Part shown: piece after piece, positions 1 to 5,970 of the stretch | Layout of the letters: each line of letters begins with the position of its first letter | How positions within the stretch are numbered: the first letter of the stretch is position 1 | DNA from: an uncultured Saprospiraceae bacterium | GTDB lineage: Bacteria; Bacteroidota; Bacteroidia; Chitinophagales; Saprospiraceae | Assembly (NCBI GenBank): GCA_937127195.1 | Contig: CAKZLT010000060.1 | Coordinates: 1 to 8,590, forward strand | Length of the DNA stretch: 8,590 nucleotides | Reading direction: 5' to 3' | The notes under the pieces: generated by a model | Seen by the model: the letters and a program-made list of their open reading frames with translations, nothing else | The model's database searches: none | Told to the model about the DNA's origin: nothing | Program-made: the position numbers and the translations under genes

Positions 1-9
1 AAAAAGTAA

Positions 10-55
10 AAAAACCACCTAAAATGTACAAAATTTAGGTTTTTACCTCCTTTTT
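10..55 (+). terminator. Weak terminator-like hairpin at the left edge
   Basis: CCTAAA (18-23) can pair with TTTAGG (34-39) across a 10-nt loop. The stem can be extended by A-run/T-run pairing if three bases (about 15-17) bulge out. A T-rich tract follows. It could end a gene lying to the left of the window. The G+C content of the stem is low, so this is a weak call. Confidence 0.25.
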
Positions 56-121
56 AATTCTTTTTTAAAAAGAGAATAGGCGGTCTTTTGATAAATTTTT
101 ACCTTTGTATACACAATCTAT

Positions 122-139
122 TAACTAATTTGTTAGTTA
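122..139. repeat. Short palindrome TAACTAA-TTTG-TTAGTTA
   Basis: A perfect 7-bp inverted repeat with a 4-nt spacer lies in the leader upstream of the lipoprotein gene. It could be an operator half-site pair or chance in AT-rich DNA. It is too AT-rich to be a stable RNA hairpin. Confidence 0.25.
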
Positions 140-401
140 TATATATGGTAAGATTAGTCATCAAAGCTAAGAGCAGTTCAATCATTAATTAAGTGAAATG
201 CCTTATTGACACGATCTAATTATACGTTTAAAAGATTTGAATTGCAAATTAAGATAGTATTGTTTAGATTGCTTACATAATAGAATTGAAAATTACTTAA
301 TTAAACAAAATCATTAATTCACGAATAAATCATAATCATATATAATAGAACTTTTACATTTTATAAATCATATTATCTCATTTTTAGGTTCAAGTTTTTA
401 G

Positions 402-439
402 GCTGTTAAATTTCGTAAGTCCATTCGATTTTTAACAGC
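402..439 (+). promoter_or_regulatory. Hairpin in the probable 5' UTR of the lipoprotein gene
   Basis: GCTGTTAAA (402-410) is perfectly complementary to TTTAACAGC (431-439). Inside, a symmetric 2x2 loop is followed by TCG (413-415) pairing with CGA (426-428) around a 10-nt loop. The structure ends 37 nt before the ATG at 477. No T-run follows, so it is not a classical terminator. It could affect mRNA stability or translation, or be a protein-binding palindrome in DNA. What it does is inference. Confidence 0.45.
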
Positions 440-476
440 AATTATTAAGAAACCTATTTTTCAAAACGTGAATAGA

Positions 477-1190
477 ATGAAAAAGCTAAGTATTTTTTTC
501 CTTGTTACTGTATTTTTTGCATCATGTGAGTTAATAGACTCAATCGGCAGTGATAGTGTTATTGATGATATTGTTAACGCTTCAAAGATAACAGTTGATT
601 TTGAAGAACTTCCGACAAATGCACAAACAGAATTGAATGAAAATTATTTTGAAACTTTTGTAGAAGAAGCTTCATTAGCCGAAGGGTTAGGTTACGAAGT
701 GTTGTTGAGTAGCGGCGAAAATGTTTACTTTGACACAGAAGGCGACCTTTTGAAACCAGAAAGAAAAAGAGGCAAAAAAGGAAAAGGTGATTGTAATTCA
801 ATTGATACAACAGAGCTTTTGCAGTTGATTAAAGACTATGTCGCAACGAATTACCCAGATGAGTCTATCAAAAGAGCGAAGGAAGATAAAGATGGGAATT
901 TCATCGTAGGATTGACAGGACACGTATTTTTATTGTTTGATAGCGAAGGAGCTTTTGTTGAAATACACGAGTTTGCACACAGAAAGCATGGCGAAAAAGT
1001 AGAAATTGAGGATTTGCCAACAGCTATCACGGATTATATTACAGCGAATTATGAAGGCGCGACTATCAAAGTAGCATTTTCTCAAGATGATGAATACAGA
1101 GTTGGCATTATCAACAATGAAAACGAGCGTATTTTGGTTATTTTTGATAGTGAAGGTAATTTTGTAGAAGAAAAGACTTGTAATAAGTAA
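477..1190 (+). CDS. Secreted lipoprotein with three PepSY-like repeats
   Basis: This is a predicted 237-residue exported lipoprotein. A Lys-Lys start and hydrophobic stretch lead to a lipobox ending in Cys17 (Phe-Ala-Ser-Cys), so signal peptidase II cleavage and membrane anchoring are expected. The rest is three tandem copies (about 42-94, 110-164 and 175-233) of a unit with an amphipathic helix, a Tyr/Pro-type turn and a beta hairpin ending FD-T/S-EG (85-89, 154-158, 223-227). This matches the PepSY-like (DUF2874) fold common in Bacteroidota lipoproteins, whose precise function is mostly unknown. A very basic linker (about 93-105) separates repeats 1 and 2. A GTG at 468 would add three residues, but the ATG at 477 gives the classical MKK signal-peptide start and is preferred. 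The gene appears monocistronic, with its own terminator downstream. Family assignment is by motif only. Confidence 0.8.
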   Translation: MKKLSIFFLVTVFFASCELIDSIGSDSVIDDIVNASKITVDFEELPTNAQTELNENYFETFVEEASLAEGLGYEVLLSSGENVYFDTEGDLLKPERKRGKKGKGDCNSIDTTELLQLIKDYVATNYPDESIKRAKEDKDGNFIVGLTGHVFLLFDSEGAFVEIHEFAHRKHGEKVEIEDLPTAITDYITANYEGATIKVAFSQDDEYRVGIINNENERILVIFDSEGNFVEEKTCNK

Positions 1191-1248
1191 ATAGCAAAAA
1201 GAATTTAGATTGTTAGAGTTAGTAGTAGTAGATTTCTTTGAAAAATTA

Positions 1249-1277
1249 GTTCCTGAGGATTACTCAGGAACTTTTTT
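1249..1277 (+). terminator. Intrinsic terminator of the lipoprotein gene
   Basis: GTTCCTGAG (1249-1257) pairs perfectly with CTCAGGAAC (1263-1271) across a 5-nt loop, and TTTTTT follows at once. It lies 58 nt past the stop codon. This is a textbook rho-independent terminator for plus-strand transcription. Confidence 0.9.
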
Positions 1278-1282
1278 ATTTC

Positions 1283-1403
1283 TAGAGACGAGAAGCGAGA
1301 CCGCCTTCGGCTACGAGAAGCGAGATGTTATAGCGAACCAGTAAAAGTTTACGCTTTATCTCGCTTCTCATAGTCCGCAGGACGGTCTCGCTTCTCGCTT
1401 CTA
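1283..1403. repeat. 121-bp imperfect palindromic element built of GAGAAGCGAGA units
   Basis: The left arm (1283-1326) and right arm (1358-1403) are inverted copies. CGAGAAGCGAGACCG (1289-1303) pairs perfectly with 1383-1397, and GAGAAGCGAGAT (1315-1326) pairs perfectly with 1358-1369. The stretch between them pairs partly (CCT/AGG, CGG/CCG, CTA/TAG). The outer ends match as TAGA/TCTA. CGAGAAGCGAG occurs twice in the left arm and its complement twice in the right, so short direct repeats are nested in the palindrome. The central 31 nt contain a further GTAAA/TTTAC hairpin with AGCG/CGCT closure. It is richer in G+C than its surroundings and lies between convergent genes, as REP- or MITE-like elements often do. 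It carries no gene. Whether other copies exist in the genome is unknown. Confidence 0.75.
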
Positions 1404-1428
1404 AAATTCCTGATTGTAACAGATTGCA

Positions 1429-1461
1429 GTGATAGTTAATCACATTAAAAATACTTGGTGA
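1429..1461. repeat. 25-nt indel bounded by GTGA direct repeats
   Basis: GTGA at 1429-1432 and again at 1458-1461 brackets 25 nt (1433-1457) that have no counterpart on the right side of the palindrome. This is either a small insertion with a 4-bp duplication in the left arm or a deletion at GTGA microhomology in the right arm. The segment includes a small GTGAT/ATCAC hairpin (1429-1433 with 1439-1443). Confidence 0.45.
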
Positions 1462-1616
1462 CGCACCTAAAGGCGCTTTTATTTTATTTGTAACTTTTAT
1501 TCTACAAACAGTGCCGCAGCTCTGCTGCTATGAATATGTTCTTTAGCAGCAGAGCTGCGACACTGTTTGTAGCAATTTTGTGATTAAAAGAGTATAAGCG
1601 CCTTTAGGTGCGTCAC
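1458..1616. repeat. 159-bp nested palindrome (two-layer hairpin)
   Basis: The outer arms (1458-1478 and 1596-1616, beginning GTGACGCACCTAAAGG) are a perfect 21-bp inverted repeat. The inner arms (1502-1530 and 1544-1572, with core GCAGCTCTGCTGCTA) match over 29 bp with one mismatch, which is a G-U pair in RNA. The two layers share one centre (1537) and are separated by 23 nt of mostly unpaired AT-rich sequence on each side. The tip loop is 13 nt. The element carries no gene. On the minus strand it follows directly after the CrtA-like stop codon, so its transcript would form a very long hairpin. A tail-to-tail palindromic mobile repeat, a bidirectional termination or RNA-processing structure, or both, are possible. 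Confidence 0.8.
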
Positions 1617-1631
1617 TGCAATCCGTTATAA

Positions 1632-2330
1632 TCAGTAAAATTCAAATCCTTTCATTGTTCCTTCTGTTTTGTAAGGATAAAATCTTGCAAATAAATCCTC
1701 TTTATACCAGCCAATTTCGCGTGTTTTTTTAACGACTTCTTTATGAAATTCGCTTTTGTAAGCGTAATCCATCATGTATTCGCTATTTTTCCAAATACTA
1801 AAAGTAGCTTGTTGAATAATTGGTACTTCTCCGATGCCTTTCGAGAAAATCATTCCTTTTTTGTCATGAGCAGAGCGACTTACAATTGGGACAAATCTCC
1901 AGAAATGATGCAATTTTGAGAGCTTGACCGTTCCGCGAGTGATGACTCCTAAGGGGAGTTTTTCATCATACTTTTTGGTCATCTCAAAGGGATTTTTACC
2001 ATCCCAAAGCCCATGAGAATGGAAAGTTTGCATATAAATGGTTTTCCATTCTTTGACGCCTTCGTGTAGTGATTGAAGTGGTGATTTTGGGTCTTTGAAT
2101 ACTCTTTTGGCGGCATTTTCATCCTTCCAAACACCCAAAAAAGCATAAGTTCCGAAGTCAGGCCAAATACTGAAACCATTACCACCGCCACTTCCGAGTA
2201 GCTTGAAAAACTCTAAGCCTTGAACGTTATTCTGAGTTATCGGAAATCGCCCCATTCTAGCGAAAGCCTTCCATTTGTTTTTAATTCCTTGATAGGTGTA
2301 AAAGCTGATGGTGACTATTTGTTTTGACAT
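1632..2330 (-). CDS. CrtA-like (spheroidene monooxygenase family) protein
   Basis: This 232-residue protein resembles the spheroidene monooxygenase/CrtA family. Members oxidise acyclic carotenoid ends, and a Flavobacterium relative is known as a carotenoid 2-hydroxylase of myxol synthesis. Visible family features are the N-terminal strand QIVTISFYTY (4-13), the long conserved block GLEFFKLLGSGGGNGFS (38-54) running on to a Tyr-Ala-Phe-Leu strand near 62-65, and a second half with WRFVPIV (144-150) and the IIQQATFSIW segment (171-180). This fits a duplicated ferredoxin-like (dimeric alpha/beta barrel) fold. An ATG at 2387 would add 19 residues that do not look like the family, so the ATG at 2330 is preferred. 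No other carotenoid gene is in the window. It lies on the same strand as the HNH gene, 79 nt downstream (22 nt with the longer start), with no terminator seen between. Substrate is unknown. Confidence 0.72.
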   Translation of the reverse strand: MSKQIVTISFYTYQGIKNKWKAFARMGRFPITQNNVQGLEFFKLLGSGGGNGFSIWPDFGTYAFLGVWKDENAAKRVFKDPKSPLQSLHEGVKEWKTIYMQTFHSHGLWDGKNPFEMTKKYDEKLPLGVITRGTVKLSKLHHFWRFVPIVSRSAHDKKGMIFSKGIGEVPIIQQATFSIWKNSEYMMDYAYKSEFHKEVVKKTREIGWYKEDLFARFYPYKTEGTMKGFEFY

Positions 2331-2409
2331 ATTGCCTTTTTTCAGTAAGACAAACGAGGACAGGGAATTGTTCTTTGGAATGAGCATTAGAAAATTTTCT
2401 TTCGCTGAT

Positions 2410-3165
2410 TTACCCAGTTATAATTGTATTAAAATTTGCTAAAATGAAATCATACAGAGCAATAAATTCAGTTTTGGGATTTATACTTTTTGTTTTAATG
2501 TCTTTTGCTAATTGATAAAATTCTTCTTCTGTTTGAATTGCTTGATATTTACTTTTTAAATCATCAATAATTTTACGTCTTTTTAAAACTAACTTTAACC
2601 GCTTCAAATCACATTTTTCAATCACATATTGACAGCGTTCGTTATTAGATGTAACCGTTCCGTCTTTTCCAAATATAAATTCTGTGGATAAATTTTCTAA
2701 TTCTGGATGAATGAATTTGGGCTTTTCTTCGCTATTGTAAATAGATGCGAGTTCGTGAATATTATCTATTTCATTAGTTCGAATTTCGGTTATTTCGACA
2801 CCTTCAATATCAAAAAAATCCTCTTTAGCGTGATTACAGTCATAACAAACGGGCAGCAGATTATCCCAAGAATACGCCAACCAATAATAGGTGGATTTGG
2901 GGCGATAGTGTTCGAGTGTCAAATCATTACTAGCCGATTTATTTTGATTTTTCTTTGGAAAAACCATTTTTTGCTCACAATAAGCGCATTTATGATTGTA
3001 AATAGATTTGAGTGATTCTTTTAGTTTTTTATTTTGATAAGGAGATTTGTAAGAACTACTAGAAAGCCATTTTTGAGCAGTAAGCAAGCGTTTGTGCTTA
3101 CTTTGAGTGCTTTTTTCTTTCAAAATATTAGGAAGCGTATCAATGCTTTTTTTGACTTTTATCAT
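2410..3165 (-). CDS. ptuB: HNH endonuclease, PtuB-like (Septu defence effector)
   Basis: This is a 251-residue HNH nuclease. CAYC (60-63) and CYDC (107-110) form the expected zinc-binding CxxC pairs. Between and beside them lie Glu85-His86 (LTLEHYRPKS), the Asn102 of WDN and Asn111-His112, which together give a beta-beta-alpha metal site. The N-terminal 55 residues are basic and helical; the C-terminal third is helical and rich in Lys and Glu. This layout is that of the HNH family found with ATPases in Septu and in some retron systems, where the nuclease cuts DNA under control of its ATPase partner. It starts 21 nt after the ATPase stop codon on the same strand, so the two are almost certainly one transcript. 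All likely catalytic and zinc residues are present, so it should be active. Assignment to Septu is from motifs plus gene order and was not searched. Confidence 0.85.
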   Translation of the reverse strand: MIKVKKSIDTLPNILKEKSTQSKHKRLLTAQKWLSSSSYKSPYQNKKLKESLKSIYNHKCAYCEQKMVFPKKNQNKSASNDLTLEHYRPKSTYYWLAYSWDNLLPVCYDCNHAKEDFFDIEGVEITEIRTNEIDNIHELASIYNSEEKPKFIHPELENLSTEFIFGKDGTVTSNNERCQYVIEKCDLKRLKLVLKRRKIIDDLKSKYQAIQTEEEFYQLAKDIKTKSINPKTEFIALYDFILANFNTIITG

Positions 3166-3186
3166 AATTAATTAAGTGAGTATTTT

Positions 3187-5109
3187 CTAGTTTTCTGCCA
3201 TTACTTTTTTAATAATATCATCAATAGAGGTGGGCGAAATATAGGTTTTTCCCGATGATTTTAAGCGTTTATATTCTTCATCAACCGCTTTTCGCAAGCG
3301 ACCTAAACGAAAATCATCAGACAAATCTTCGTTTTGGGCAAAACGCATTGAAGCACTTTCTACATCAAACAAAGGCGAGGTAATCAAGCCGTTGAGCATC
3401 AAATCTGATAATTCACTGCATTGATATTGGTCACTCATTTTGGTTATTCCGTCTTCTTTATATAAACGATAAACTACCGCGTTTTCGGAAGCATTCAAAA
3501 TAATAATTGGACTATGTGTTGTAAAGATAAATTGAATTTTTGGAAACCAAGTTCTTAGTTTTTGAACCAAAGTTGCTTCCCATTTTGGGTGCAAATGCAA
3601 GCCAACTTCATCAACTAATACAACGCCATGAAAGTCTCTAGTATCAGTTACCTTTGGTTGATTATTAGCTAGACGGCTTACCAAATCACTAACCCAAATC
3701 ATTATAGATTTATATCCATCAGAAAGCTGTTCAAACTTAACATTTTTGCTTTTTCTTTCTGTAAATTCAACTTTATCCGCTGTTACCGTTATGGTTACTT
3801 TTTCTTCTAATAACTCATTGAGTAATTCCTTTGCTTTATCCAGATTAAGAAAATCTTCTACATTTTCTCCATTAGCTTTTCGCTCCAAATCCTTTGTATA
3901 AAGGTATTTGAGCCAGCTTGTAGGTTCTCTCAAATAAGCATCTTTTTTGAATAAAGTCATATAACCATATTCGTCAGTATCAGTATTATTTTCTTGTCGA
4001 TTGACACCGTAGGCAAAGATATTTTCTAAATGATTTTCTGTTTCGTTGAGGTGGTATTTTTGTTTATTAGTATCTTCTGCGAATAAGTCCAAATCCTTGT
4101 TGGCTTTGATTTGCTGATGAATAATACCAGTAATTTCTAAGTCAGAATTTTGAATCTGTTGCCATTTGGCAGCCATTAGAATAGCTTGTAACAATAGTGT
4201 TTTTCCATCGCCGTTTTCGCCTAAAATATAGATTTCTTTTTTATTATAAATCTTATTGAGCGTAATATTTTTAATGGTATAATAATTCTGAATTTGTATT
4301 TTTTTCAAATATGCTTTTGGCACATCATTCTTTGGTCGAAGGCGCGTTGCGCGTGCATCTGGAATGACTTTATTTAGAAGTTGGTGAATGTCTTCTGGTT
4401 TTTTTAGGAGTATTGGGTGGGTGTTTTTAGGAAGATTGAAATGTCTTCGTTCATTGACTAAGTCTTCAAGTGTGATTAGAACAGAGGATTTATTATTTTC
4501 AAAAAATTGAACGGTATAAATATTATTTTGCTCTGAAGTGATAAAAATCCTATTAGAATTATGTTTTGATGTAATATTTATAGTACTATTTCCAGCTTGA
4601 TGAAGTTCATATTGAACGTGGTCGTCATCTAGTTTATTAGCAGTTTTTGTAAATATAGTAACCAATTTATTAGTACTAACTTCTTTATTTTCTATTAGTT
4701 CAAAGTTATAAATTAATGTCTCAAAATTCTCATCACTATTATAATAAGATAAACCTTTTCCTTCTCCTATATCTTCAATATAATATTTTACAGATTTAAG
4801 AAAATTTGTCTTATAGAAATTCCTATGTTTCTTTTCCAACATTTCATAATACTCAGGCTCACTAAACCTGTCAACATAAATATCCATTTTTTCATTACTA
4901 GACAACTCCTCAAAGTTCTCTGGTTTATCCCAAACTTCCTCAATTATATCTGCTGTCCAGATAATATCTTTGAATATTTCATTGAAAAAAAACAAATCAA
5001 TTACCAAAAGAATATTTTGGTCTTTGAATATTTTTTTCAATAAGCCGTAAGCCTTAAAACCTTTTGGATTATCAGCATCAAAAATATATTTGGACAAGTC
5101 TTTTTCCAT
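3187..5109 (-). CDS. ptuA: AAA/ABC-type ATPase, PtuA-like, with long N-terminal extension
   Basis: This 640-residue ATPase has the SMC/ABC motif set. Walker A is GENGDGKT (297-304), the signature-like LSDGYK is at 462-467, Walker B VVLVDE ends in Asp500-Glu501, the D-loop region GLHLHP is at 503-508, and the switch His532 lies in TTHSP. The ATPase core starts near 266 (KAYLKKIQIQNY). Paired with the HNH gene 21 nt downstream, this is the PtuA-PtuB arrangement of Septu. In characterised Septu systems PtuA assembles into an oligomer that binds PtuB and restrains its DNA cleavage through nucleotide binding. The odd part is residues 1 to about 265: a helical start (about 1-115), then a strand-rich stretch (about 145-215), with no motif I recognise. 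Its first 200 or so codons are also clearly more AT-rich than the core. The tail (about 545-640) is helical and charged. It could instead belong to a related ATPase-HNH defence type. Confidence 0.82.
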   Translation of the reverse strand: MEKDLSKYIFDADNPKGFKAYGLLKKIFKDQNILLVIDLFFFNEIFKDIIWTADIIEEVWDKPENFEELSSNEKMDIYVDRFSEPEYYEMLEKKHRNFYKTNFLKSVKYYIEDIGEGKGLSYYNSDENFETLIYNFELIENKEVSTNKLVTIFTKTANKLDDDHVQYELHQAGNSTINITSKHNSNRIFITSEQNNIYTVQFFENNKSSVLITLEDLVNERRHFNLPKNTHPILLKKPEDIHQLLNKVIPDARATRLRPKNDVPKAYLKKIQIQNYYTIKNITLNKIYNKKEIYILGENGDGKTLLLQAILMAAKWQQIQNSDLEITGIIHQQIKANKDLDLFAEDTNKQKYHLNETENHLENIFAYGVNRQENNTDTDEYGYMTLFKKDAYLREPTSWLKYLYTKDLERKANGENVEDFLNLDKAKELLNELLEEKVTITVTADKVEFTERKSKNVKFEQLSDGYKSIMIWVSDLVSRLANNQPKVTDTRDFHGVVLVDEVGLHLHPKWEATLVQKLRTWFPKIQFIFTTHSPIIILNASENAVVYRLYKEDGITKMSDQYQCSELSDLMLNGLITSPLFDVESASMRFAQNEDLSDDFRLGRLRKAVDEEYKRLKSSGKTYISPTSIDDIIKKVMAEN

Positions 5110-5140
5110 TATTGTCTATCTTTTGAATCATTTAGTCTAG

Positions 5141-5174
5141 CAAAATAAAGAAATTTGCATTAAAAGTGATGAAA
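5141..5174 (-). promoter_or_regulatory. Weak candidate promoter of the ATPase-HNH operon
   Basis: On the minus strand TTATTTTG (5148-5141) differs by one base from the Bacteroidota -7 box TAnnTTTG and lies 31 nt before the ATG. TTTC (5174-5171) stands 22 nt upstream where TTTG would be expected. Both boxes are imperfect, so the placement is tentative. Confidence 0.25.
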
Positions 5175-5202
5175 TTGAATGGTATAGTTTTTTATTTTTA
5201 AC

Positions 5203-5242
5203 AAAAAATGGCAACACTTCTAACGAAGCATTGCCATTTTTT
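5203..5242 (-). terminator. Intrinsic terminator of the Uma2-family gene (hairpin copy 1)
   Basis: AAAAAATGGCAA (5203-5214) pairs perfectly with TTGCCATTTTTT (5231-5242). Inside, CTTC (5217-5220) pairs with GAAG (5225-5228) around a TAAC tetraloop, separated by a 2x2 internal loop. A T-run follows on either strand, so it can end transcription both ways. It starts 24 nt past the Uma2 stop codon. A near copy sits at 5905-5939. Confidence 0.8.
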
Positions 5243-5266
5243 ATAATTATTCATACATCTTAAATA

Positions 5267-5869
5267 TTACTCAGAGACAGGAAAAACCTCTTTTAAGTCT
5301 ATTTTCAAATGAGGAAAAATAGTACATTCTAAAACATCAATATCTGTTAAGTTTGGTAATTTTGCATAAAATTTATTAGTCTTTTCGTCAAAAATATAAA
5401 CTAGAACAGAGCGATGGTCAGGGTCAATTATCCAATATTCTAACACGCCAGCTTCTTCATATAATTCAAATTTATCTCGCATTTCTTTGCGCGAATTCCC
5501 TGGTGATAAAATCTCAACAACTAAATCTGGCGCACCTGTACAGCCACTTTTAGTAATTTTTGATAAATCACAAACAACACATAAATCAGGCTGAATAACG
5601 GTATCAATTTTTTCGTTAGTAACTTTATTTATAGGTAAAGGCAAGCGAACATCAAAGGGCGCAGCATAAAGTTTACAGGAGTTTTTTCGTAAATAAGTCC
5701 ACATAAAACCATGTAGATTACTCGAAATTTCTTGATGTATTGGGCTAGGAGCAGCCATTTTGGACAGCTTCCCTTTTATCAATTCAATACGTTCTTGAAA
5801 CTTCCAAGTCAAATAATCCGCGTAACTATATCGCTTATTAAAGTCTAATTGGTCAATTGATGTTATCAT
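5267..5869 (-). CDS. Uma2-family (DUF820) putative restriction-endonuclease-fold protein
   Basis: This 200-residue protein has the Uma2/DUF820 pattern, a PD-(D/E)XK nuclease fold that is abundant in cyanobacteria and also seen in Bacteroidota; its cellular role is largely unknown. Visible family motifs are ERIELIKGKL (26-35, with Glu29), SPIHQEIS (42-49), QPDLCVV (93-99, with Asp95), and the core APDLVVEILSPGNSRKEMRD (113-132), with Asp115, Glu119 and then Lys133 (KFELYEEAGVLEYWIID). All the acidic residues expected for metal binding are present, so it is probably not degenerate. The length is normal for the family. It is transcribed from its own promoter and ends at its own terminator, both close by, so it looks like a self-contained unit and not part of the ATPase-HNH operon 157 nt downstream. 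No methyltransferase is nearby. Confidence 0.87.
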   Translation of the reverse strand: MITSIDQLDFNKRYSYADYLTWKFQERIELIKGKLSKMAAPSPIHQEISSNLHGFMWTYLRKNSCKLYAAPFDVRLPLPINKVTNEKIDTVIQPDLCVVCDLSKITKSGCTGAPDLVVEILSPGNSRKEMRDKFELYEEAGVLEYWIIDPDHRSVLVYIFDEKTNKFYAKLPNLTDIDVLECTIFPHLKIDLKEVFPVSE

Positions 5870-5893
5870 AATTTTAATCTATTTTATCTTTTT

Positions 5894-5926
5894 CAAAGAT
5901 ATATAAAAAATGGCAACACTCCCAAA
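5894..5926 (-). promoter_or_regulatory. Bacteroidota-type promoter of the Uma2-family gene
   Basis: On the minus strand TTTG (5926-5923) is followed after 21 nt by TATCTTTG (5901-5894), a full match to the TTTG...TAnnTTTG promoter of Bacteroidota. The -7 box ends 24 nt before the ATG at 5869, which leaves a very short leader. The -33 box lies in the loop of the amidohydrolase terminator, so termination and initiation signals overlap. Confidence 0.6.
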
Positions 5927-5939
5927 AGAAGCATTGCCA
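5905..5939 (-). terminator. Intrinsic terminator of the amidohydrolase gene (hairpin copy 2)
   Basis: TGGCAA (5911-5916) pairs with TTGCCA (5934-5939), and on the minus strand a run of six T follows (5910-5905). It lies 65 nt past the amidohydrolase stop codon. It shares AAAAAATGGCAACACT and GAAGCATTGCCA with the hairpin at 5203-5242; only the 6-7 nt loop differs. Here the U-tract exists on one side only, so termination is one-directional. Confidence 0.75.
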
Positions 5940-5970
5940 CTCAGAACAAGAACAGCGGTAGCTATTCTCT

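Larger units (their letters stand above)
1..476. other. AT-rich leader region without a gene
   Basis: No credible coding frame, tRNA or rRNA is visible in these 476 bases on either strand. They hold several small inverted repeats, listed separately, and T-rich and A-rich runs. A TACCTTTG at 100-107 fits the Bacteroidota -7 box (TAnnTTTG), but no TTTG lies at the right distance upstream. A weaker pair, TTG at 206-208 and AAGATTTG at 232-239, has a 23-nt spacer and one mismatch in the TA. The promoter of the downstream lipoprotein gene is probably here but cannot be placed with confidence. Confidence 0.5.
1410..1635. repeat. Outer inverted repeat enclosing the nested palindrome
   Basis: The left arm at 1410-1432 and the right arm at 1613-1635 are complementary at 21 of 23 positions. 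The right arm contains the stop codon of the CrtA-like gene (1632-1634) and overlaps the last four bases of the inner palindrome. The structure is offset from the inner palindrome by 29 nt because only the left side has extra sequence between the arms. Together they suggest that the whole interval was once close to a full palindrome. Confidence 0.65.

Noticed and set aside
184..304. TTAATTAAGT (186-195) and ACTTAATTAA (295-304) as a distant inverted repeat, plus ATTAATTAAGTGA shared with 3167-3179
   Set aside because: These are very AT-rich words in AT-rich DNA, and the spacing is large with no supporting structure. Chance is the simplest reading.
1283..1616. CRISPR array
   Set aside because: The repeated units are inverted, of uneven spacing, and lack regular unique spacers; no cas genes are present.
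2331..2387. Extra 19 codons at the start of the CrtA-like gene
   Set aside because: An in-frame ATG exists at 2387, but the added residues do not resemble the family N-terminus, which begins at the later ATG. The longer form is not excluded.
2707..3015. 102-residue open frame on the plus strand opposite the HNH gene
   Set aside because: It overlaps the HNH nuclease core codons antisense and has no recognisable features.
2410..5266. Retron with ATPase-HNH effectors
   Set aside because: No reverse transcriptase gene is present, and the 157 bp upstream of the ATPase are mostly explained by the Uma2 terminator.
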